DNA from: DASYAE01 sp036501535
Lineage (GTDB): Bacteria > Actinomycetota > Actinomycetes > Streptomycetales > Catenulisporaceae
Length of the DNA: 10,917 nucleotides
Direction: 5' to 3'
NCBI GenBank assembly: GCA_036501535.1
Contig: DASYAE010000142.1
Coordinates: 1-10,917 of the forward strand
The translations under genes and the position numbers were made by a program. Below the pieces are notes generated by a model. It worked only from the letters and a program-made list of their open reading frames with translations. It did not search any database and was not told the DNA's origin. Positions 6,321-10,917 of the stretch are shown here, piece by piece (within the stretch, counting starts at the first letter, position 1; each line of letters opens with the position of its first letter).

Positions 6321-7157
6321 ATGATGGCGGACAAGGACGCCCTCGCGTCGGACACGAGGACGGTCGTCTCCAAGGACGGCACGGTGATCGCGTACGAGCG
6401 GATCGGCAGCGGGCCGCCGGTCGTCGTGGTCGACGGTGCGTTCTGCTCGCGGACGATGGGGCCGGGCCACAGCCTCGCCAAGCCGCTCGCCGAGCATTTC
6501 ACCGTGTACATCTACGACCGGCGCGGCCGCGGCGGCAGCGGGGACACCCTGCCCTACGACACCGACCGCGAACTCGAGGACCTGCGCGCCGTGATCGACG
6601 CCGCGGGCGGCACCGCCGACGTGTTCGGCCACTCGTCCGGCGCGTCGCTGGCGCTCGAGGCCGCCCGGCAGGGGCTGCCGATCCGCCGGCTCGCCCTCTA
6701 CGAGGCGCCGATGGTCGTCGACGACTCCCGGCCGCCGGTCGGCGAGGACTACGGCGAGCGTCTTCGAGCCCTGATCGAGGCGGGCCGGCCCGGCGCGGCG
6801 ATCAAGCAGTTCATGACCGAGGGCGTCCGGGTGCCCAAGGCGATGACCCTGATCATGCCCCTGACGCCCGCGTGGTCGAAACTGAAGGCGGTGGCCCCCA
6901 CGGTCGTCTACGACACGGCCTTCGTCGAGCCCTACCTGAAGGGCCATCCGCTGCCGGCCGAGCGCTGGGCCGCGATCGACCTGCCGACGCTCGTGCTGCT
7001 CGGCGGGAAGAGCCCGGCATGGATGAAGCACGGCGTGCAGGAACTCGCCGGCCGGCTGCCCGGCGCCCGGCTGCAGGTCCTGGACGGACAGACGCACATG
7101 GTCAAGCCCGGCGTCGTCGCACCGGTGCTGCGAGAGTTCTTCGCGGACGCGGCGTAG
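6321..7157 (+). CDS. Alpha/beta hydrolase
   Basis: A 278-residue protein. AGGAGGT at 6304-6310 lies ten bases before ATG 6321 (a second ATG follows at once). Seen: PPVVVVDGAFCSR (oxyanion-strand region), VYIYDRRGRGGSGDT after strand 4, the nucleophile elbow VFGHSSGAS with Ser105 in G-H-S-S-G, LYEAPM after strand 6, and a C-terminal GQTHM with catalytic His259. Known: this is the alpha/beta hydrolase fold, with no lid domain that would show a substrate. Oddity: after strand 7 (LPTLVLLGGKSPAWM), where the acid of the triad often sits, there is Lys-Ser rather than Asp, so the acid may come from Glu128 after strand 6 or elsewhere. No signal peptide, so it is cytoplasmic. It is the second gene of the operon, 48 bases before the ArsR-like gene. 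Confidence 0.88.
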   Translation: MMADKDALASDTRTVVSKDGTVIAYERIGSGPPVVVVDGAFCSRTMGPGHSLAKPLAEHFTVYIYDRRGRGGSGDTLPYDTDRELEDLRAVIDAAGGTADVFGHSSGASLALEAARQGLPIRRLALYEAPMVVDDSRPPVGEDYGERLRALIEAGRPGAAIKQFMTEGVRVPKAMTLIMPLTPAWSKLKAVAPTVVYDTAFVEPYLKGHPLPAERWAAIDLPTLVLLGGKSPAWMKHGVQELAGRLPGARLQVLDGQTHMVKPGVVAPVLREFFADAA

Positions 7158-7205
7158 CGCTCCGCGCTCCCGACCCCCCACCACCGGACGGAAACGAGGA
7201 CCACC

Positions 7206-7838
7206 GTGCTCGACGTCGAGGTGATCGAGGACAGCGAGACCGCCGAGGCGGTGCTCGACCGCTCCCGGATCGCGCTGCTCGCCCGCCTGTCGGAGCCGAT
7301 GTCGGCGTCGATGCTGGCGGCGCAGTCCGGGCTGCCGCGCCAGCGGATCAACTACCACCTGCGCGAGCTGGAGCGCCGCGGCCTGGTGGAGCTCGTCGAG
7401 GAGCGCCGCAAGGGCAACATGACCGAGCGGCTGCTGCGCTCGACCGCGCGCTCCTACCTCATCTCGCCGGCCGCGCTGGCCCGGCTCGCCCCGGATCCCG
7501 CGCGCGAGCCGGACCGGCTGTCCGCCTCCTGGCTGCTCGCCGTGGCGTCGCAGCTCGTGCGCGACGTCGGGGCGCTGGTGAAGGGCGCGGCCCAGGCGCG
7601 CCGCAAGCTGGCCACCTTCACCCTGGACGCAGAGATCCGCTTCGCCAGCGCGGCCGACCGGGCCGCGTTCGCCGAGGAGGTCTCCTCGGCGGTGGCGGCA
7701 CTGGTCGCCAAGTACCACGATCAGGGTGCTGCGCAGGGCCGCAGCCACCGGCTGGTGCTCGCCGTGCACCCGAGCGCCCCCGCCGCCGCCCCGCAGGGGC
7801 CTGACGAGGCTTCCGCTCCGCCGAGTGAGGGGTTCTGA
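7206..7838 (+). CDS. ArsR-type winged-helix transcriptional regulator
   Basis: A 210-residue protein starting with GTG 7206, chosen for GAGGA about seven bases upstream. Seen: a winged helix at about 12-85 (VLDRSRIALLARLSEPMSAS, MLAAQSGLPRQRINYHLREL as turn and recognition helix, RRGLVELVEERRKGNMTER as wing). A long helical part (105-175) probably makes the dimer, and the Ala/Pro-rich tail is disordered. Known: the ArsR superfamily HTH_20 group; it lacks a cysteine metal-binding pair, so the signal is probably not a metal. The next gene, an SRPBCC protein, begins one base after its stop; ArsR-type regulators paired with SRPBCC genes are a recurrent bacterial arrangement. Inferred role: repressor of its own operon via the palindromes at 5634-5658. 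Confidence 0.88.
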   Translation: MLDVEVIEDSETAEAVLDRSRIALLARLSEPMSASMLAAQSGLPRQRINYHLRELERRGLVELVEERRKGNMTERLLRSTARSYLISPAALARLAPDPAREPDRLSASWLLAVASQLVRDVGALVKGAAQARRKLATFTLDAEIRFASAADRAAFAEEVSSAVAALVAKYHDQGAAQGRSHRLVLAVHPSAPAAAPQGPDEASAPPSEGF

Positions 7839-7839
7839 T

Positions 7840-8592
7840 ATGGGTCGGCCGTTCGAGCAGCGCCGGGAGGCGGAACTCCCGGCGACGACCCCCGAGCAGG
7901 TCTGGGACGCCATCGCGACCGGACCCGGCATCACCTCCTGGTTCATGGGCCGCACCGAGGTGGAGGGCGGCGCCGTGCGCACCGTGTTCGGCGACTACGC
8001 GCCGGAACTGCCGGTCTCGGCCGCCGACCGCCCCTCCCGCTTCGCCTACGGCGCCGAGCCGGCGCCGGACGGCCGGTTCATCGCCTACGAATTCCTCATC
8101 GGCGCGCGGGACGGCGGCAGCACCGTCATCCGGACCGTCACCAGCGGCTTCCTGCCCGGCGACGACTGGTCCGACGAGTACGAGGCGATGACGCTCGGCA
8201 CCGACTTCTACTTCGAGACCCTCATCGCCTACCTCACGTCGTTCGCCGGCCGTCACGCGAGGCCGGTGACCGCGTTCGGGCCTGAGGGCCGCGACTGGGG
8301 TCGCACCCGCGCCGCGGTCGTTCGCCGGCTCGGCATGGCGGACCCGGTCGCGGTCGGCGACCGCGTCCACGCGGACCTGCCCGGGATCGGCCGGGTCGAC
8401 GGCACCGTCTACGCGGTCAACGCGACGACACTCGGGGTGCGCACCGACGACGCCCTGCTGCGCTTCATCGCGGGCTTCGGCAAGGGGCACATCGCAGCGC
8501 ATCTGTTGTTCGACCCCGGCGAGACCGACGGTACCGGCGAGTCCGACGAGACCGAGGCCTGGCGCGCCTGGATGGGCGAGCTCGAATATTAG
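7840..8592 (+). CDS. SRPBCC / AHSA1-like domain protein with C-terminal extension
   Basis: A 250-residue protein. ATG 7840 lies one base after the ArsR-like stop, with GAGGGG inside that gene's last codons as ribosome site; the frame open from 7726 is an overlap artefact. Seen: a START/SRPBCC-like domain at about 8-138, with the typical opening QRREAELPATTPEQVWDAIA, GPGITSWFMG, a central strand FIAYEFLIG and the closing helix around FYFETLIAYLTSFAGRH. A second, small part of about 110 residues (139-250), with VGDRVHADLPGIGRVDGTVY and LGVRTDDALLRFIAG, is not part of the usual 140-residue fold. Known: SRPBCC proteins hold hydrophobic ligands in a deep pocket; AHSA1 members paired with ArsR-type regulators are widespread but their ligands are largely unknown. 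Last gene of the operon, followed by two hairpins. Confidence 0.87.
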   Translation: MGRPFEQRREAELPATTPEQVWDAIATGPGITSWFMGRTEVEGGAVRTVFGDYAPELPVSAADRPSRFAYGAEPAPDGRFIAYEFLIGARDGGSTVIRTVTSGFLPGDDWSDEYEAMTLGTDFYFETLIAYLTSFAGRHARPVTAFGPEGRDWGRTRAAVVRRLGMADPVAVGDRVHADLPGIGRVDGTVYAVNATTLGVRTDDALLRFIAGFGKGHIAAHLLFDPGETDGTGESDETEAWRAWMGELEY

Positions 8593-8596
8593 GCCA

Positions 8597-8637
8597 CGAC
8601 GGCCGCGCCGTCGGGCGATCGGCGGCTGCCCAGCCGC
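8597..8637 (+). terminator. Two tandem GC-rich hairpins ending the operon
   Basis: CGACGG-CCGCG-CCGTCG (8597-8613) is a perfect six-pair stem with a five-base loop, starting four bases after the SRPBCC stop. GCGGCT-GCCC-AGCCGC (8622-8637) is a second perfect six-pair stem. No T-run follows, which is common for actinomycete terminators. They lie in the 105-base gap before the next gene. Confidence 0.5.
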
Positions 8638-8697
8638 GCGCGGCGCAGTACGCTCGGGCGAGGGATCCGACGGGGACCGGGGTCCGGGAGGCGGGAG

Positions 8698-9603
8698 ATG
8701 CTGCGGAGCAGGCGCAGGAACAGGGGCGGGCTCGCTGGACGCGACGGGTCCGACGACGATCTGAGCTATCTCGGCGTGATGGACGAGATCGAGCACGAGA
8801 AGCGCAGATCACGAACACGACCGCGATCACGTGCCACGACCCTGCTGAGCAAGCCGCGTCCCGAGCCGACCTGGAAGGGCCTGGTCCTGCTGGCGGTCAT
8901 CTTCCTCGGCGGGATGGCACTGCTCGTCGGAGCCTCGTTCGACGAAGCACATGAACGCTCCCAGGTCGACCAGATGGAGGCCGCGACTCGGTGCGCAACG
9001 GTGCCCCCGGCTGCATCGTCGAACGTTCTTTCGACCAACGGGACCTGCGCCGTCTGGCTGACGGCGCAGGTCTTCGGCCTGGACATCCCGGACAAGGGCA
9101 CCACCGACCTCACCCTCGAGGACGCCACCGGCGGCGACTGGGACCTCTACTACGACAACCCGTCCGGCCTGGTACGCGGCCTGAAGTTCGGCCAGAGCGT
9201 GAAAATGCTGGTCTGGCAGGGCGACGCGGTCGCCGTGGGCCTGAGCACCACCAGCTACGCCCTGGACAACGACTCCCCTCAGGACGAGGCGGCCCTCGAC
9301 CTCGGCATGATCATCCTCAGCGGCGGCATGGCCCTGATGGCGGCCACCGGGCTCTACTCCAACATCGACCGCCGCCGCCATCCGGAGGACCGCCGACGCC
9401 GGATCGGCGTCACTCCACTGGCCCTGATCAACATCTGCGTGGGCTTCCCCTGTCTGGTCGGCGGCCTGGTGGTCCTCGGCGCCGCCCCGAACAGCTTCGG
9501 CGCGCTGATCTTCCTGGCCTGTTTCGCCTTCCTGCTCTGGTGCCTGTTCGGCTGGCTCTTCGTCCGCCAGCGGATCCGGCGAATCGCCGGACTGCTGGCC
9601 TGA
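8698..9603 (+). CDS. Membrane protein of unknown function, four predicted TM helices
   Basis: A 301-residue protein, family not recognised. ATG 8698 is chosen for the purine-rich GGGAGGCGGGAG directly before it; a start at Met28 is possible. Seen: a very basic cytoplasmic head (1-60, many Arg), TM1 at about 61-79 (LVLLAVIFLGGMALLVG), an outside region of about 120 residues (80-200) with two cysteines, Cys99 and Cys117, suited to one disulfide, then TM2 (201-220), a short basic loop (RRRHPEDRRRRIG), TM3 (240-262) and TM4 (267-288), ending in a basic tail. With both ends inside, the positive-inside rule is met. It follows the operon's hairpins, so it is probably a separate unit; the function cannot be inferred. 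Its stop lies only four bases from the stop of the convergent remnant. Confidence 0.75.
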   Translation: MLRSRRRNRGGLAGRDGSDDDLSYLGVMDEIEHEKRRSRTRPRSRATTLLSKPRPEPTWKGLVLLAVIFLGGMALLVGASFDEAHERSQVDQMEAATRCATVPPAASSNVLSTNGTCAVWLTAQVFGLDIPDKGTTDLTLEDATGGDWDLYYDNPSGLVRGLKFGQSVKMLVWQGDAVAVGLSTTSYALDNDSPQDEAALDLGMIILSGGMALMAATGLYSNIDRRRHPEDRRRRIGVTPLALINICVGFPCLVGGLVVLGAAPNSFGALIFLACFAFLLWCLFGWLFVRQRIRRIAGLLA

Positions 9604-9607
9604 GCCG

Positions 9608-10531
9608 TCATTCCCACTGCTGGTTGCTGCCGCCGTTGCAGGTGTAGAGCTGCAGCGGTGTGCCGTCGGCGGTGGCGCCGCCGGCCGCGTCCAGGCAGAG
9701 GCCTGATTGGGTCCCGATGATGGCGCCGCCGGAGCCGATGGTCCACTGCTGGTTGGCGCCGCCGTTGCACGACCACAGGTCCACCACGGTCCCGTTCGTC
9801 GTGCCCTGACCGTAGGCGTCGAGACACAGACCGGACTGCTGTCCGACGATGGTGCCGTTCCGGTTTACTGTCCACAGCTGGTTGGTCTGTGCGTTGCAGT
9901 CCCAGATGTCGACGACCGTGCCGTTGGTCGCGCCCTGCCCGTACGCGTCCATGCACCGGCCCGACGCCGGATTGACGATCGTGGTCGCCGAGCCGAGCGA
10001 GAACTCCTCGTGCGAGTCGCTGAAGACGGTCGCGCCGTTCTTCGCGGTCTGCAGCGTGAGGTAGAGCACCGAGCCGGTGGACGGCGCGGTGAACGAGACC
10101 GCGGCCTGTGCGCGCCCGGCCAGCGGCACGGTCAGGGTGCTGTTGCCGGAGGCGACGGTCGGCCCGGTCGGCGAGCCGGTGTGCGCCGACCAGGAGAACT
10201 GCACCGACGTCCCGGCAAGCGTGTCGTTGAACACTGTGATGCTCCGCGATACCGGCTGTCCGTAGGGCAGGCTGGGCTCGTCGGCCAGGACCGGGAAGTC
10301 GCCGGCGGAGTCCGAGCTGCCGCTGGCGTTCCAGTAGGGCAGGTCCGCCGCGAGCAGCGGGCTGAACGCGTCCTGGACCAGCTCGATCTGCGGGTTGGTC
10401 CACGGGTCCGGGAGGTTGTCGGCGCCGTAGAGCGGGGGACGGCCCTCCTCGGTGACGAAGTCCGTGGTCTTCACGCCGGGCACGAAGCCGGCCCACCCGG
10501 AGAGCATCGCGTAGGGCCGCAGGTCGGCCGC
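9608..10531 (-). pseudogene. 5'-truncated secreted glycoside hydrolase: C-terminal part plus ricin-type lectin domain
   Basis: Minus-strand frame ending with TGA at 9610-9608. Seen, N to C: LRPYAMLSGWAGFVPGV and GRPPLYGADNLPDPWTNPQ, reading like the end of a glycosidase (beta/alpha) barrel; a beta-sandwich region (LPYGQPVSRSITVFNDTLAG onward) that should pack on it; then a complete ricin-B beta-trefoil of three repeats, each with a C-L-D or C-M-D start and Q-x-W end. Known: this C-terminal pattern occurs in large secreted actinobacterial glycoside hydrolases; I suspect a GH2-like enzyme but cannot prove the family. The signal peptide, catalytic barrel and active site are missing: upstream of about 10531 the minus-strand translation stops looking like protein, because CBM6 coding on the opposite strand takes over. 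The frame can be read back to an ATG at 10636 or 10507, but those starts would give a non-catalytic stub. The exact break point is uncertain by about 20 bases. Confidence 0.75.
9611..9982 (-). repeat. Three ricin-B (beta-trefoil) subdomain repeats
   Basis: Three repeats of about 37-44 codons run from 9982 down to 9851, 9850 to 9722, and 9721 to 9611. Shared motifs are S-G-x-C-x-D-A near the start and N-Q-x-W at the end (NQLWTV, NQQWTI, NQQWE). The first two are most alike (AYGQGATNGTVVDIW and AYGQGTTNGTVVDLW), indicating recent internal duplication or gene conversion. Such CBM13-type domains bind galactose- or xylose-containing polymers. Confidence 0.8.
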
Positions 10532-10540
10532 GCCGGCGGC
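10510..10540. other. Break point between two opposed, truncated carbohydrate-active genes
   Basis: To the left, coding sequence runs on the minus strand toward lower positions; to the right it runs on the plus strand toward higher positions. Both genes lack their N-terminal halves exactly here, with no spacer, promoter, insertion sequence or obvious inverted repeat between them. Confidence 0.7.
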
Positions 10541-10917
10541 TTCCAGGACTGGACCACGGTCACCACCACCGTCACCCTGCCCGCCGGTGTGCAGACCCTG
10601 AAGGTCGCGCAGGACAACGGCGGCTGGAACATCCACGACCTCTCCTTCGCGCTGCTCTCCGCCCCCTACGGCGGAACCGCCACCGCGGTCCCGGGCACCG
10701 TGCAGGCGGCCAACTACGACACCGGTGGACAGGGCGCCGGATACAGCGTCAGCTCGGTCAACGGCGGCGCCGATGGCTATCGCCCCGACGGCGTGGACCT
10801 GGAGAACACAAGCGACACCCAGGACACCACCGGCGCCGGAGCCGGCTACGACGTCGGCTGGACCACGAACGCCCAGTGGTTCAACTACACGGTCGCCGTG
10901 GCCACAGCCGGCACCTA
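10535..10917 (+). pseudogene. Tandem CBM6 modules of a secreted carbohydrate-active protein, 5' end missing, open at window edge
   Basis: Plus-strand frame (first clear codon at 10535) with no start codon of its own. Seen: GGFQDWTTVTTTVTLPAGVQ and LKVAQDNGGWNIHDLSFA form the closing third of a CBM6 beta-sandwich. After the short linker APYGGTAT, a second CBM6 begins with VPGTVQAANYDTGGQGAGYS, GYRPDGVDLENTSDT, YDVGWTTNAQWFNYTVAVAT, and runs off the right edge. Known: such CBM6 pairs bind xylan, beta-glucan or agar ends and lie after the catalytic domain in large secreted actinomycete glycosidases. The catalytic domain and signal peptide that should precede them are replaced by the minus-strand remnant. 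It is called broken because no start or leader is left; if the junction is an assembly error the gene itself could be whole. Confidence 0.75.

Noticed and set aside
5622..7982. 786-codon open frame on the minus strand
   Set aside because: It lies opposite the reductase, hydrolase and ArsR genes, which have ribosome sites and clear motifs; this frame has none.
10508..10636. N-terminal extension of the ricin gene from ATG 10636
   Set aside because: The opposite strand here clearly encodes CBM6 sequence, so these minus-strand codons are a shadow.
10400..10640. Insertion sequence at the gene break point
   Set aside because: No transposase frame, terminal inverted repeats or target-site duplication could be seen.
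1..10917. CRISPR array, tRNA or rRNA genes
   Set aside because: No regularly spaced repeats, cloverleaf-like segments or conserved rRNA stretches were found.

Overview
The window is very GC-rich with strong G/C bias at third codon positions, abundant GTG/ATG starts, an AfsR-like SARP regulator and secreted CBM6/ricin-type/GH5 proteins. This points to a multicellular, polysaccharide-degrading soil actinomycete (Streptomycetales or Catenulisporales type); the genus cannot be fixed from the sequence alone. No rRNA, tRNA, CRISPR array, transposase or integrase was seen.

Layout. (1) Positions 1-711, minus strand: N-terminal part of a secreted GH5 cellulase closely resembling the Acidothermus E1 type, running off the left edge, preceded by a promoter-like region (about 768-936) rich in repeats and palindromes. 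(2) 991-1299, minus: a small ABM-fold monooxygenase-like protein. (3) 1490-2299, plus: an unrecognised membrane-anchored protein with an acidic cytoplasmic head and a lone TTA codon near its end. (4) 2536-5451, plus: a large SARP/AfsR-type regulator (winged helix, BTAD, NB-ARC, TPR). (5) 5739-8592, plus: a tight four-gene operon (RibD/DHFR-like reductase, alpha/beta hydrolase, ArsR-like regulator, SRPBCC protein) behind a promoter overlapped by palindromes, ended by two GC-rich hairpins. (6) 8698-9603, plus: an unrecognised four-helix membrane protein. (7) 9608 to about 10531, minus: the C-terminal remnant of a secreted glycoside hydrolase with a complete ricin-type lectin domain. (8) about 10535-10917, plus: CBM6 modules of another secreted carbohydrate-active protein with its 5' end missing.

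How it fits together. Both ends carry extracellular polysaccharide-degrading genes; the middle carries regulation and a small self-contained redox/hydrolase operon whose own ArsR-type repressor probably controls it through the palindromes at its promoter. The most striking structural oddity is the junction near 10510-10540, where two carbohydrate-active genes on opposite strands both lose their N-terminal halves. A deletion across two divergent genes, an inversion, or an assembly misjoin could each explain it. The second most interesting region is the GH5 promoter, with a direct nonamer repeat (10-nt period) just upstream of its -35 box, the arrangement expected for a SARP-type activator.
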